DNA of 64,000 nucleotides from Gracilimonas sp040904925 (GTDB lineage: Bacteria; Bacteroidota; Rhodothermia; Balneolales; Balneolaceae). Positions 1 to 9,473 of the stretch are shown here, one piece after another. The stretch spans positions 16,331-80,330 of the forward strand of contig JBBDSP010000027.1 in assembly GCA_040904925.1 (NCBI GenBank), given 5' to 3'. The notes under the pieces are model-generated. The model saw nothing but the letters and a program-made list of their open reading frames with translations, searched no databases and was not told the origin of the DNA. Both the position numbers and the translations under genes were made by a program. Position 1 is the first letter of the stretch. The number at the start of each line of letters is the position of its first letter.

Positions 1-127
1 TGTGTTTTTTATTGTTTTTATTTGCTTGTTGTCTGTGATTACGAAAGCTTCATGGAAGCAGATTGGATTTTTTTAATTTTTTGTATGAAGCCAGATCCCG
101 AAATAATCAGTAGTTATAAAGCGGTAA

Positions 128-763
128 ATGCATAGATCTAATAAAGACATTCAGAAAACGACCGAATCGTATAATCGTCAGGCAAAAAATTATGAGAGGA
201 AATGGGCCAACTATTTATCTCACACCCACCAAAGGCTTCTTGATATATTTGATTGTGAAGCTGGGGATCGTATCCTTGATGTGAGTGCAGGTACTGGTTT
301 GTTTGCTAGAAAACTCCTTGAAACCGAATCACCGTTCTCTGAAATGATTCTTAATGATGTTTCAGATGATATGTTAAAGATCGCAAGGCACCGGTTTGAA
401 GATCATACCGGAATCATATTTTCGGAGTATCCGGCTGAAAAGCTCGGCTTTGATAACCAAAGCTATGACAGCGTGATCTCGCTGAATGCACTTCATAATT
501 ATAATGATCAACAAAAGGCTTTAGCTGAGATTTGCAGAGTATTAAAGCCGGGCGGAAATTTCTATTTGTTAGATTGGAACCGTAAAGGAATGTTCAGTCT
601 GATCAATTACTGTATCGATCTTTTTTCTAATGAAGTTATCCAGACAAAGAACGCAGATGAAGTTAGAAAGGCAGTAAATAGGCTATCATTTGAGATCTCT
701 TACGTGAAAGAATGGAGATATAGCTACTGGAATTTTTTTCTCTTTAAGATCAGGAAAAAATAA
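128..763 (+). CDS. Class I SAM-dependent methyltransferase
   Basis: A 211-residue soluble protein with the Rossmann-fold methyltransferase signature. The SAM-binding motif I (ILDVSAGTGLF) lies near residues 49-59, an acidic ribose-binding segment (LNDVSDDML) follows, and the post-motif LKPGG turn is near residue 141. It resembles the Methyltransf_11/UbiE-like group acting on small molecules, but nothing visible fixes the substrate. It lacks the conserved cysteines of ArsM arsenite methyltransferases, so it is not an obvious part of the arsenosugar set 27 kb away. It stands alone and is followed directly by a terminator. The family is certain and the substrate unknown. Confidence 0.85.
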   Translation: MHRSNKDIQKTTESYNRQAKNYERKWANYLSHTHQRLLDIFDCEAGDRILDVSAGTGLFARKLLETESPFSEMILNDVSDDMLKIARHRFEDHTGIIFSEYPAEKLGFDNQSYDSVISLNALHNYNDQQKALAEICRVLKPGGNFYLLDWNRKGMFSLINYCIDLFSNEVIQTKNADEVRKAVNRLSFEISYVKEWRYSYWNFFLFKIRKK

Positions 764-793
764 AAAGCCCCGATCGGTCAGGATCAGGGCTTT
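764..793 (+). terminator. Rho-independent terminator after the methyltransferase
   Basis: The hairpin arms AAAGCCC and GGGCTTT start immediately after the TAA stop codon. The T-run is short. Confidence 0.6.
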
Positions 794-971
794 GAGTTAT
801 TCGGAGTATATGCTAATCATAGTACTCAGCATATCTATTAATACGTAAGCAAGAACGGATTGGATTGGACACATATTTCTTGAACTGAGTTTAATTTATT
901 TCAGTTTTTTAGGAAGAAACGGGAATGAAAAAATTAGAGCGTTCCAGAGCTAAAAGAATATCGTTTCAAAT

Positions 972-1009
972 AAAAAAAGCCCGATACGAAGTTAAGTTCA
1001 TATCGGGCT
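972..1009 (-). terminator. Terminator of the M14 carboxypeptidase gene
   Basis: Perfect arms AGCCCGATA and TATCGGGCT are followed, on the minus strand, by a run of seven T. It lies about 20 nt beyond the stop codon of the minus-strand peptidase gene. Confidence 0.8.
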
Positions 1010-1030
1010 GATGGTTATCAGAATATGTAG

Positions 1031-2959
1031 TTACTCTTCGGTGGGAGGATCTCCTAACTCGATATCTTCTTCTATATATCCACCGCGTGTGGATAGAATT
1101 TTAACCGTGCCTCTCGCTCCGCTAATTCCATTGAGCTGAACTTCAAAGACCGCTTCCTTAGATTCTCCGGCATCAGTATAACCGGCATAGATCGTTTTGT
1201 CGTACAACTCAGGAGTAATGATCTTGAGCTTGGCATCCTCATAGCCTTTGGTCAGCTCTGAATCAAAACCGAGTTGAATGCGGTCTTCTTGTACTATTTT
1301 AACCAACTGTGCTTGTTTCAGTGCTACCGGTAGATTTCCGGTGTTGGTCCAGTTTACAGAAATTCTGTAGGTATCACTTTCAGTTTGCTCAATATCGATC
1401 TCATCAAGTGTGATCTGAGGCAATTCTTTGGCCATAAGAAGGTTGAACAAAGCTTGCTTTTCAGCCCATCGCTCAAGTTGCCATGGCGGGCCGTTTTGAC
1501 TGAAGAATTTTGGATGAAATCCACCGATCTCTACTTCACCAAGATCAGGATGATCAAATTTTGTCCACGCTTTAAAACCACGACTTTCATTTTCTTCATC
1601 ATCCCAGCGCAGGGCATCATAATCATCATAAATGCCATCTTCATTATAGTCTTTCATTGCGCCGTTATTCCAAAGCTCATCGCCATACCATATAGAACCA
1701 AAGTAGAAATAACCGAAATCGGGTCCGTGCCCAAATAAAGGACTTGGCTTTGAAGGATCTCCGGTCACTCTGTTGGTTGGGTAGCGAGTCATGTAGGTTT
1801 CATACACATCACCGGCCCAAGGGTAATCGGTGATCTCAAGTCCCAGGCGGTCATATTTTTCATAAAGAGCCAGGTCGTCAGGGTACATTCGCTCTTCACT
1901 TTTAGAGGTAGAAGGAGGGCGAAGGTGCATAGGAACGCGGGTATCCATGGAATTTACCACTGAGATATTTGGGTGTGTGAGCATCCACATAACTACCGAT
2001 TTTGATTCCGGTTCACTAAGCGGATAATCACCGGCACCGTATTGGGTGTGTCCGCGCCCGGTCAGATCTCGGCCAATATCAGGCCTCCAGTTCTCTGCAT
2101 AATTTCGGTGAAGGTCTAATCCTCCAATGCCATCTTCATTGATGTCACCATCGCCGTCGTTATCAACGCCTTCAGAGTAAACCAGCCATTCTCCTTTACC
2201 GGGAAGTACGCGCTTCATCAGTCGGCCTTCAGGATCACGAGGATCAATGATGTAATTTGCTTCGTCCACTTCATCAGGACCGGCTTTCTTACGTATGTCA
2301 TAAATGATGCCATCACCGTCAAGGTCTTCGGGAGAATCTTCATCAAGCAAGCCATCCCGGTCGTTGTCATGAGGGCGGACAGAGCTACGATTAGCTTGCG
2401 CCGTGTAGAGATAGAGGTTTGATCCGTCCGGATTATTCTGCGGACGAAGGTAAATAGCTTTTGTATCTATAAGTTCTGTGATCTCAGGGTCTTTACCATA
2501 ATTTTCCAGGAGGTGTTTGGTGAGCCATAAAATCGATTCACTGCTTGTGATCTCCCCGCTGTGCCGTCCACCCTCGAAGTAGGCCGCGGGTTTGTCGGTA
2601 TGTTTTCCTGTTTCTTTATTAGTGATGGTCATTTGCAGGACAGGTCTGCCTTCAAAGCTTTTGGTTACCTCATACAATTCCACAATATCAGGATACTCTT
2701 CTGCCCAGCGCTCATACCAGGTGTACATTGTGTTAACAGTGTGATAGGTGTCGAAGGTGAGTTCATCTCCTGCTTCATACTCTACTTCCGGAAAACGATG
2801 CTGTTCAAAAAAGCTGATCCCATGCCTTTCGCCGCCAACGGTGTACATGGTGGTGTCAGATTCCGGCCATTCAGGTTGGTCTAAAGGAGTATAATTTTGA
2901 GCAAAAGCCTGGGTAAATGTCCCCAGAATAAAAAGAAGTGCGATCCCAATATTCTTCAT
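1031..2959 (-). CDS. Secreted M14 family zinc carboxypeptidase
   Basis: A 642-residue protein with an N-terminal signal peptide (cleavage likely after AFAQ, about residue 21). The M14 zinc site is visible: HxxE in GGRHSGE (H133, E136), with the third ligand His in LDLHRNYAEN (H284). It should hydrolyse peptides from the C-terminus in the periplasm or outside the cell. Between the zinc motifs lie several Asp-rich loops (DNDRDGLLDED, DLDGDGIIYD, DNDGDGDINEDG) that look like calcium-binding EF-hand/dockerin-type loops, unusual inside an M14 catalytic domain. A C-terminal beta-rich extension follows the catalytic domain. It appears monocistronic with its own terminator. Family assignment is firm; substrate unknown. 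Confidence 0.9.
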   Translation of the reverse strand: MKNIGIALLFILGTFTQAFAQNYTPLDQPEWPESDTTMYTVGGERHGISFFEQHRFPEVEYEAGDELTFDTYHTVNTMYTWYERWAEEYPDIVELYEVTKSFEGRPVLQMTITNKETGKHTDKPAAYFEGGRHSGEITSSESILWLTKHLLENYGKDPEITELIDTKAIYLRPQNNPDGSNLYLYTAQANRSSVRPHDNDRDGLLDEDSPEDLDGDGIIYDIRKKAGPDEVDEANYIIDPRDPEGRLMKRVLPGKGEWLVYSEGVDNDGDGDINEDGIGGLDLHRNYAENWRPDIGRDLTGRGHTQYGAGDYPLSEPESKSVVMWMLTHPNISVVNSMDTRVPMHLRPPSTSKSEERMYPDDLALYEKYDRLGLEITDYPWAGDVYETYMTRYPTNRVTGDPSKPSPLFGHGPDFGYFYFGSIWYGDELWNNGAMKDYNEDGIYDDYDALRWDDEENESRGFKAWTKFDHPDLGEVEIGGFHPKFFSQNGPPWQLERWAEKQALFNLLMAKELPQITLDEIDIEQTESDTYRISVNWTNTGNLPVALKQAQLVKIVQEDRIQLGFDSELTKGYEDAKLKIITPELYDKTIYAGYTDAGESKEAVFEVQLNGISGARGTVKILSTRGGYIEEDIELGDPPTEE

Positions 2960-3087
2960 GTCAAATAAGAGTTGGTGAAAATTTAATAACTGTAAGTAAT
3001 GTAATGTATTACAGTCAAAAATTTCGACCTGTTAAATATTGTTACAGCGAAGAGAGGGAAAGTGGGATTTAAAAAGTCAGAAACAGA

Positions 3088-3504
3088 TTACAAATATTCT
3101 ACAACTGCGGTTATTGAGCCCTGATAGTGCCCGTCTAAAGATTGGCTGTTTTTGACCTTGCCATTAACAGAAATATCGTGCTGACCTGACTCATGGCTCT
3201 GCTTGTCAACACTTAGAGATTCAAGCTCTATGATCTCACCAAACTCATTCTTGATAACTGAGTTTTCCTCAATATGGACACTAATGTCGGTTCCGGGAGC
3301 AGATACTAAAGAAAAGGAACCGGCTTTAATAGTGTTGCTTAAGTTTTCTGATTTAAGATCTATTACAGCGTCTTCCATAAGAGTGAATCCTGCGCCGCTA
3401 ATGATCTCAACTTTAGCTTGCATGACAGCTGCTACCTGTGCATTTGTTGAATAAGAAAAGCCGGTAACTAAAAGGGTCAGTATGGAAAGTATTAGTGTTT
3501 TCAT
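3088..3504 (-). CDS. Small secreted protein, DUF4402-like
   Basis: A 138-residue protein with a clear signal peptide (MKTLILSILTLLVTGFSYSTNAQ). The mature part is beta-rich, has no cysteines, and ends in a G-x-Y-x-G...V-x-Y pattern typical of DUF4402-like exported proteins of Bacteroidota. The function of that group is unknown to me. It stands alone between the M14 peptidase and an unrelated conserved gene. That it is secreted is well supported; the family label is tentative. Confidence 0.65.
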   Translation of the reverse strand: MKTLILSILTLLVTGFSYSTNAQVAAVMQAKVEIISGAGFTLMEDAVIDLKSENLSNTIKAGSFSLVSAPGTDISVHIEENSVIKNEFGEIIELESLSVDKQSHESGQHDISVNGKVKNSQSLDGHYQGSITAVVEYL

Positions 3505-3688
3505 GAGTTTCTTTGTTTTTTAACTCACAAGTAATTTATTAAAATATTTTAATATTAAAAAATCTTAATAATTAGGATTTCGCACTAATCTACCCTTTGG
3601 TGTCTAAATTGTGCTTTTAAATTGGTGTAGGAAGGATTATTTACATTTATTAGAAATTAGAGGGTTCTAATAAAAAAGCTAAAAGCAT

Positions 3689-3717
3689 AAAAAAAGCCTC
3701 CATTTGGAGGCTTTTTT
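3689..3717. terminator. Bidirectional terminator
   Basis: AAAGCCTCC and GGAGGCTTT arms around a short loop, with A-rich sequence on one side and T-rich on the other. It could serve the minus-strand gene that ends at 3734. Confidence 0.75.
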
Positions 3718-3733
3718 AGAAAATTATAAACTT

Positions 3734-4231
3734 TTAGAGTCGAAAGAATCTTTTCAGTTTAATCCGTTTTGCTCTCTTTCTAAGTCTGGTAAGTAATTCT
3801 TTTTCTAATCCCAGCTTCTGTGGGTCTAATTCAATTTCTGCAAAGAGATCATCTGAATTCAACACGCCTAGATGCTTAATGAAGGTATTGAGGTGTGAAC
3901 GTAAATACTTCTTTCTATTTTTATCGAGAATATCAATGATCTCTTCCCATTTCTGTGGTTTTACGGAACACTCAATTCCAAGCCCGATGGCATCGGTGTC
4001 ATCGGGACTGTTCAGACAAATTTCTAGCTGAAGTTCCAGACTTTGTGGAAGAGGGTCCGGACGAAGCAATTTTGGTCCTTTATGTTCCTTAAAGCCTTTT
4101 GGGAAAAAGCTCTTCCAAAGCTCACCTGTAGATGGATCGTGATAAAAGACTTCAAAAGTGTCCATGTTCTTTCGAACAGGTACCATGTCTTTAATACGCT
4201 CAATTTGTCTCTTGTTGTTGAGGATATACAT
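3734..4231 (-). CDS. Hypothetical protein
   Basis: A 165-residue soluble protein that I do not recognise. It has no signal peptide, membrane segment or cysteine cluster beyond two scattered Cys residues. The C-terminus is strongly basic (LRKRAKRIKLKRFFRL), which could mean nucleic-acid or membrane-surface contact. The middle part (about residues 60-145) reads as alternating helices and strands. It is a single-gene unit with a terminator just downstream and tRNA-Pro upstream on the same strand. Coding potential is supported by length and codon pattern; no function is assigned. Confidence 0.7.
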   Translation of the reverse strand: MYILNNKRQIERIKDMVPVRKNMDTFEVFYHDPSTGELWKSFFPKGFKEHKGPKLLRPDPLPQSLELQLEICLNSPDDTDAIGLGIECSVKPQKWEEIIDILDKNRKKYLRSHLNTFIKHLGVLNSDDLFAEIELDPQKLGLEKELLTRLRKRAKRIKLKRFFRL

Positions 4232-4370
4232 AATATTGGGGTCTTAACAATATGTACTTTTAGTATTCCTAAAAGTTCCTTGTAGATGATTTACTCTAAA
4301 TTACACAGATATATTAAGAATTCTTAATACGAATAATTCAAGTAATACTTAGTAAAGCTGAAACTGCATA

Positions 4371-4400
4371 AAAAAAGGGGACGTTAGTACTAACGTCCCC
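4371..4400 (-). terminator. Terminator of tRNA-Pro
   Basis: A perfect 24-nt palindrome (4377-4400, half-site GGGGACGTTAGT) is followed on the minus strand by six T. It begins 13 nt after the tRNA 3' end. Confidence 0.8.
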
Positions 4401-4412
4401 TTTATTGAATTG

Positions 4413-4486
4413 TCGGGGCGACAAGATTTGAACTTGCGACCTCTCGACCCCCAGCCGAGCGCTCTACCTAGCTGAGCCACGCCCCG
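4413..4486 (-). tRNA. tRNA-Pro (anticodon GGG)
   Basis: A 74-nt cloverleaf on the minus strand: acceptor CGGGGCG pairs with CGCCCCG, the anticodon stem CTCGG/TCGAG encloses loop CTGGGGG (anticodon GGG), and the T-arm contains TTCAAAT. Discriminator is A; only CA, not CCA, matches after it, so the CCA end is added enzymatically. Confidence 0.93.
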
Positions 4487-4530
4487 ATCAATGAACGCTA
4501 AAGATACGCATCATTCACAGCAAAACTCAA

Positions 4531-4929
4531 TCATTTCTTAGTCTGACATAACTCTACCAAAACCCCATGATTATCTTTAGGGTGGATGAAAGCAACCAGC
4601 TTATTATCGGCTCCGTCTTTTGGTTCTTCATTTAAAACAGTGAATCCTTCTTTGCGTAGACGTTCTAATTCGGCGTGAATGTCATCGACCTCAAAAGCTA
4701 CATGATGAAGACCTTCACCCTTTTTTTCTACATATTTGGCGATCACAGAATCATCATCGGTTGGACCTAAAAGTTCAACTTTTGATTCTCCGGTTTGAAA
4801 AAAAACCGTTTCAACTTTCTCGGATTCAACGATCTCTGTTTTAGTTGGTGAGCTGTTAAGAATTTTTGAATAGGTTTCAGTGGCAGTCTTAATATCTTTG
4901 ACGGCAATGCCAATGTGATCGATATGCAT
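4531..4929 (-). CDS. mce: Methylmalonyl-CoA epimerase
   Basis: A 132-residue VOC-fold (glyoxalase-like) protein. It interconverts (2R)- and (2S)-methylmalonyl-CoA in the cytoplasm, feeding methylmalonyl-CoA mutase. The start MHIDHIGIAV carries the first metal-ligand His, GLHHVAFEVDD supplies the second, and the C-terminal HGVLVELCQ supplies the Glu. Length and motif order fit the epimerase subfamily. The partner genes meaB, mutB and mutA are about 34 kb away in the same window. It is divergent from the AI-2E permease, with 141 bp between them. Confidence 0.92.
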   Translation of the reverse strand: MHIDHIGIAVKDIKTATETYSKILNSSPTKTEIVESEKVETVFFQTGESKVELLGPTDDDSVIAKYVEKKGEGLHHVAFEVDDIHAELERLRKEGFTVLNEEPKDGADNKLVAFIHPKDNHGVLVELCQTKK

Positions 4930-5070
4930 ATGAAGGGTAATTAAAGTTAGTGTTTGGTTTGTAAGATGAATTGAATAAGCTGAATACTAAGATCTAAACA
5001 TTTTATCAGTGCATTGAGTATAATTGCCCAAAAATGAGCATCAATTATTTAGTCATTCAAGGAAAATAAA

Positions 5071-6153
5071 ATGGCACATCACCCATTAAAATCCAAGGAT
5101 TCTTATCCCTTTTGGTTGAAGTCTTCCCTCATATTAATCGGGTTGACCCTGCTTGTTTTAATCATGAGTTATGGAAAGTTCATAATCATGCCATTGGCGT
5201 TTTCGGCATTTTTTGCCATGCTTTTGAATCCCCTCGTTAAGATCTTTGAGAAAGGAAAACTTGGGAGAGTCTTCAGCATTATCTTAACACTATTGGTTGT
5301 AATTATTGTAGTGGCAGGTATCTTAACTCTTATTTCTGCTCAATTCATACAGTTTTCAGAACGAATTCCGGAAGTCACCGAGAAGCTGAAAACTGTTTCA
5401 ACAGATGCAATCGTATTCCTGGAGGAAAGAGTCGGTATCTCCCAAGAAGAACAAACTGAATATTTGCAGCAGGGAATCAATAACCTGATCGACCAAAGCG
5501 GAAATTATGCCAGCTCTATTGTCAGCGCAACGACCAATGCTTTTACGCTGATGACCTTGATGCCAATCTTCATCTTTTTTATGCTGTACTATCAGGAAAT
5601 GTTCAGGACCTTTTTTCAAAAATTATTTGAAGTAAAAGGCACCAGCTCAAAAGTAGATAAACTGCTCGACAGGATACAAGGGGTAACACAAAGTTATCTG
5701 GTGGGGATGTTGTCAGTGATTGGAATTTTAGCTGTTCTAAATACAACCGGTTTGTTTATAGTGGGCTTAGATCATGCGCTGTTCTTTGGTGTTTTTGCAT
5801 CTCTGCTGGCCATTATCCCATACATTGGTATTATAATAGGTGCATTGCCTCCTGTACTTTTTGCTTTGCTTCTGACAGATTCACTGCTTACCCCGGTTTT
5901 TGTGATTGCTGTATTTGCTACCGTGCAATTTTTGGAGGGAAATTTCATAACGCCAAGAATAATTGGTTCAAAGGTATCCATAAATCCATTTGTAGCGATT
6001 ATTGCACTGATCATAGGGGGAGAATTATGGGGAATTTCGGGAATGATTTTGTTCGTTCCATTGATTGGTATCCTAAAAGTGATATTTGATCAGGTTCCGG
6101 AAATGAAACCTTATGGATATATTTTAGGGAATAATGTGAAATACAATGAATAA
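5071..6153 (+). CDS. AI-2E family transporter (PerM/TqsA-like permease)
   Basis: A 360-residue polytopic inner-membrane protein. It has two hydrophobic segments at residues 15-60, another near 70-95, a soluble amphipathic domain (about 100-155), and then at least four membrane segments to residue 345. This is the UPF0118/AI-2E exporter arrangement. Members include autoinducer-2 exporters and Na+/H+-linked permeases; the substrate cannot be read from sequence. The stop codon overlaps the next gene by 8 nt (ATGAATAA), so the two are probably co-transcribed and translationally coupled. Confidence 0.88.
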   Translation: MAHHPLKSKDSYPFWLKSSLILIGLTLLVLIMSYGKFIIMPLAFSAFFAMLLNPLVKIFEKGKLGRVFSIILTLLVVIIVVAGILTLISAQFIQFSERIPEVTEKLKTVSTDAIVFLEERVGISQEEQTEYLQQGINNLIDQSGNYASSIVSATTNAFTLMTLMPIFIFFMLYYQEMFRTFFQKLFEVKGTSSKVDKLLDRIQGVTQSYLVGMLSVIGILAVLNTTGLFIVGLDHALFFGVFASLLAIIPYIGIIIGALPPVLFALLLTDSLLTPVFVIAVFATVQFLEGNFITPRIIGSKVSINPFVAIIALIIGGELWGISGMILFVPLIGILKVIFDQVPEMKPYGYILGNNVKYNE

Positions 6154-6922
6154 AAAACACAGAAAGGCATGCGCAGAAGTTCTGATTATTTGTGGGGTGA
6201 TTTTGTTTACAGGATGCACCTCAGAATCATCAGATAGGTATGAGCATTACTATTTGAAGGGGTATGATGAGTTGGTATTTCGGGATAGTCTTGGAAATCC
6301 GGTTCCTCCATCCCAATATATCAGCAGTAATACCCGCACCAACGGATTCAGAAGCTATGAGATCATTGATACCAGCCTGACACTGATGCACCGCAGAACA
6401 GGAGAGCCATACTCCGGTTATATAAGAACATTTCACAGAAACACCTATAACCTACAGGGAGAGTACGAAGATGGTAAGATTTTCCGGCTTCGATACTGGC
6501 ATCCAAACCGAACACTTGGAATGGACCTAGATTTTGAAAGTGAAGAGACAAAATTATGGGATTCTTCTGGAATGATGGTGGCATCCATTTCTCCCGAAGA
6601 AACCTATTATTACTATAAAGGAACACAAAGGATCAAAGAAGTCAGGCGAGACACCATTCACACTTTTTTTGATAGAAATGGAGAGATGACACGATATACA
6701 ATTTTCACAGACTCTACCATAACATTTTATTATGCTGATGGGACACCGCGTTTGGAATTGCCCTACAGGGATGGCGGAACGAGAGATGGTGAGGCCCGAA
6801 GGTGGCATCCTAACGGACAATTACAGGCTATTGGTGAGTACAGGAATGGTCAGCAATACGGTACCTGGGTCGAATATGACAGCCTGGGTAATGAGGTCAA
6901 CAGGGAAGTATACGAGCCCTAA
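6146..6922 (+). CDS. MORN-repeat-variant (YwqK-like) lipoprotein
   Basis: A 258-residue predicted lipoprotein. The N-terminal hydrophobic stretch ends in a lipobox (ILFTGC, Cys about 24). The body contains repeated MORN-variant motifs such as NGQLQAIGEYRNGQQYGTW near the C-terminus and earlier copies (GEYEDGKIFRLRYWHPN). Such proteins are often annotated as YwqK-family antitoxins, but that label is not meaningful here; a cell-envelope scaffold role is more likely. It overlaps the AI-2E permease by 8 nt and ends 4 nt inside the convergent flavin reductase gene. Confidence 0.75.
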   Translation: MNKKHRKACAEVLIICGVILFTGCTSESSDRYEHYYLKGYDELVFRDSLGNPVPPSQYISSNTRTNGFRSYEIIDTSLTLMHRRTGEPYSGYIRTFHRNTYNLQGEYEDGKIFRLRYWHPNRTLGMDLDFESEETKLWDSSGMMVASISPEETYYYYKGTQRIKEVRRDTIHTFFDRNGEMTRYTIFTDSTITFYYADGTPRLELPYRDGGTRDGEARRWHPNGQLQAIGEYRNGQQYGTWVEYDSLGNEVNREVYEP

Positions 6923-7518
6923 ATATCTTCAGGAAAGAACAAATCCCTAACGTAAGTATAATTCGCAGCCATTCTCCCAACAGGATCATATTTTTCATAA
7001 TTAACTTTATCACCCTCCATATACACATCATCATGTATGTGGTAACAAACCAACTCACCGATCACCTGGTTGAAATTCCCCAATTCCATCACTCGGTTTA
7101 GTTTACACTCCATACTGATGAGAGCTTCCTCAACTCTTGGAGCAGTAACTAAGCGACTTTTTGAAGGAGTTAACCCGGCTTCATCGAATTCGCTGACATC
7201 TTTTGGGAAAATGTGACTGCTTTTCTGCATCTGAGGTGCAAGTGAGGCAGAAACCATGTTGATTACAAAATCCCCGGTTTCTTTGATATTAGCCAGTGTG
7301 TCTTTATCGCCATCTTTACCGACATTTTCTCCCTGACCTATAGAAATAATAAACATGATCGGATCCGAAGAAATAACCTGGAAGTAACTATACGGAGCAA
7401 GATTGGGAATCCCGCTTTTGCCCACAGAAGAAACCCAGGCAATGGGACGCGGAACTACAGTTCCTTTCACTAATTTTACAATTTGGCGTTCCGGGAATTC
7501 AGATTTTTCTATGATCAC
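6919..7518 (-). CDS. Flavin reductase family protein
   Basis: A 199-residue protein of the FMN-binding split-barrel flavin reductase-like family. The N-terminal signature (GTVVPRPIAWVSSVGKSGIPNLAPYS, about residues 19-44) and the central DFVINMVS segment are characteristic. Members reduce flavin with NAD(P)H or bind FMN in oxygenase systems; no oxygenase partner is visible nearby. The gene converges on the MORN lipoprotein gene with a 4-nt overlap and no intergenic terminator. Confidence 0.88.
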   Translation of the reverse strand: MIIEKSEFPERQIVKLVKGTVVPRPIAWVSSVGKSGIPNLAPYSYFQVISSDPIMFIISIGQGENVGKDGDKDTLANIKETGDFVINMVSASLAPQMQKSSHIFPKDVSEFDEAGLTPSKSRLVTAPRVEEALISMECKLNRVMELGNFNQVIGELVCYHIHDDVYMEGDKVNYEKYDPVGRMAANYTYVRDLFFPEDI

Positions 7519-7660
7519 GCAGGATGAATTTTTAGGGTTTATAGCTCAAAGCCAAAGGTAGTTAATTCTGTAAATTTTGCATAACAAAGGTATTTGAAGT
7601 TGGTTATCAGGCTTACCCAAAAAATTTCAAGGCGAAAAGGAATGAAGTTGCTGAAGTAGA

Positions 7661-9421
7661 TCACCGGGCCTCAAAAAAGGCTCTCACCTCATCTGCACTT
7701 TTAGTATTCAGTACCCGTCCTTTTCCGTATTTGCCTTTTCGTGCAATCCGAACTCCATATGGGATATCATCAATACCTTCGGTGGTATGGGCATCGGGGT
7801 TGATGGAAGTCATCATTCCAACTTCACGTGCTTTGTTCCCAAACCGCCAATCAATATCCAATCGGTGGGGGTTGGCGTTGATTTCGATAGCAGTGTTATG
7901 ATCGGCGGCTAAAGTAACCAACTCGTTGAGGTCCAGATCGCTGCCGTTTCGCTTTAGCAATAATCGCCCGGTTGGGTGGCCTAAAATTCTTGTATAAGGA
8001 TTTTTGATAGCATTCCGCATTCGTTCCATCATTTCTTCGCGAGGCATGTTCAGCGATTGGTGCACACTGGCGATCACAAAATCAAAGCCATCTAAAATAT
8101 CATTCTTATAATCCAAAGAGCCATCCGAAAGAATATCGGATTCAATTCCTTTGAAGATCACAAAGTTTTTGCCGGCTTCTTTAAACTCTTCATTCAGCTT
8201 ATCGATCTCTTCCCACTGCTGTTTGATCTCATCTACTGAAAGTCCGCCTGCGTAGGCTGCTGTTTTGGAGTGATCTGTGAGCCCAAGATATTCATAACCG
8301 CGCTCCATGCAGGCTTCCGCCATTTCTTTGATGGAATATTTCCCGTCACTCCACGTGCTGTGGGCATGAATTACTCCGCGGATGTCTTCATTCGTTACCA
8401 AGTCGAATTCATTCTGCTCTTCGTAGATCTCAAACTCACCTCTATCTTCCCGTAATTCCGGGGGCACAAAATGAAGGTTCAGTTTTTTATAAATATCAGA
8501 TTCATTGGAGAATTCTATGGGTTGATCAAAATCTGTATCACCTTCATTATTAAGTTTAAAGAGCCCATATTCATTTAGGCTCATACCCCGGTCGCGGGCG
8601 CGTTGACGAAGTACAATATTGTGTTCCTTGCTTCCCGTGAAATACATGAGCGCTGCGGGAAATTCCACAGGGGAGACGATCCGAAGATCTACTTGTCGGC
8701 CTTCTTTGGTTCGAACAGAGCTCTTAGTTTCTCCGCGACCTAAGACTTCTGTGACCCGGTCATGATTTATGAAGACCTCAAAAAGACCGTCAATATACTT
8801 TTCCTCAGCAGCTATAAGGATGTCGATATCCCCAATGGTTTCGAGTCCGCGACGATAGGAACCTGCCACTTCAATTTGCTGAACGCCCTCAAGGTCTTTC
8901 AGGCTTTCAAAGATGGCAGATGCAATTTCCTGAGCCTGATCAAGTCGGCATCGTTCATCAAATTTTTCCATCCACTCAATGGATTTCTTGATCTTCTCCG
9001 CTGACTTTTGTCCTAATCCTGAAAGCGATGCCACAGAACCATCATCTATTTTTCCCTTCAGTTCTGCAATGGTGCTGATGCCTAATTCTTTGTGAATTTT
9101 ATAGGCATTTTTAGGTCCCAATCCTGAAATATTCAGCCATTCTATCAACCCCTCCGGCACTTTTTCTTTGAAGGCTTCCAGTACGGGCATTTGTCCGGTT
9201 TCCTCCAGTGCATAAATATCTTCCGCAATAGATTTTCCAACTCCTTTTATATCCGTCAGAGTTTTATTCTGAATGTGATCGCCGATGTTTTCCTGAAGTC
9301 CCTCTATGGTTTGGGCAGCCTTATCGAAGGCGATCACCTTGAATCGGTTCTCCCCGGCAAGTTGCATCAGTTGAGACACTTCGCGAAGTAAGTCAGCTAT
9401 TTGGTCGTTGGTATAGGGCAT
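7661..9421 (-). CDS. polX: DNA polymerase/3'-5' exonuclease PolX
   Basis: A 586-residue bacterial family-X polymerase with the usual two-module layout. The N-terminal part (1-330) contains helix-hairpin-helix DNA-binding motifs (ISGLGPKNAYKI, LSGLGQKSAEKI) and the nucleotidyltransferase site (GDIDILI, then RQVDLRIV). The C-terminal PHP exonuclease domain (about 345-586) carries IHAHSTWSDG, LTDHSKT, IEINANPHR and INPDAHTTEG. It is expected to act in gap-filling base-excision repair. All expected catalytic residues appear present. It is first downstream of yraN, separated by a heptad hairpin. Confidence 0.95.
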   Translation of the reverse strand: MPYTNDQIADLLREVSQLMQLAGENRFKVIAFDKAAQTIEGLQENIGDHIQNKTLTDIKGVGKSIAEDIYALEETGQMPVLEAFKEKVPEGLIEWLNISGLGPKNAYKIHKELGISTIAELKGKIDDGSVASLSGLGQKSAEKIKKSIEWMEKFDERCRLDQAQEIASAIFESLKDLEGVQQIEVAGSYRRGLETIGDIDILIAAEEKYIDGLFEVFINHDRVTEVLGRGETKSSVRTKEGRQVDLRIVSPVEFPAALMYFTGSKEHNIVLRQRARDRGMSLNEYGLFKLNNEGDTDFDQPIEFSNESDIYKKLNLHFVPPELREDRGEFEIYEEQNEFDLVTNEDIRGVIHAHSTWSDGKYSIKEMAEACMERGYEYLGLTDHSKTAAYAGGLSVDEIKQQWEEIDKLNEEFKEAGKNFVIFKGIESDILSDGSLDYKNDILDGFDFVIASVHQSLNMPREEMMERMRNAIKNPYTRILGHPTGRLLLKRNGSDLDLNELVTLAADHNTAIEINANPHRLDIDWRFGNKAREVGMMTSINPDAHTTEGIDDIPYGVRIARKGKYGKGRVLNTKSADEVRAFFEAR

Positions 9422-9473
9422 GTTGTAATGTTAAATGCGATAATTATAAATGTTGATTTTAGGGGCGAGGCAT

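Noticed and set aside
128..763. The methyltransferase as an arsenite methyltransferase of the arsenosugar pathway
   Set aside because: It lacks the conserved cysteines of ArsM and is 27 kb from the cluster.
6146..6922. MORN-variant protein as a YwqK antitoxin
   Set aside because: It has a lipoprotein signal and no toxin gene nearby; the antitoxin label is a database habit.
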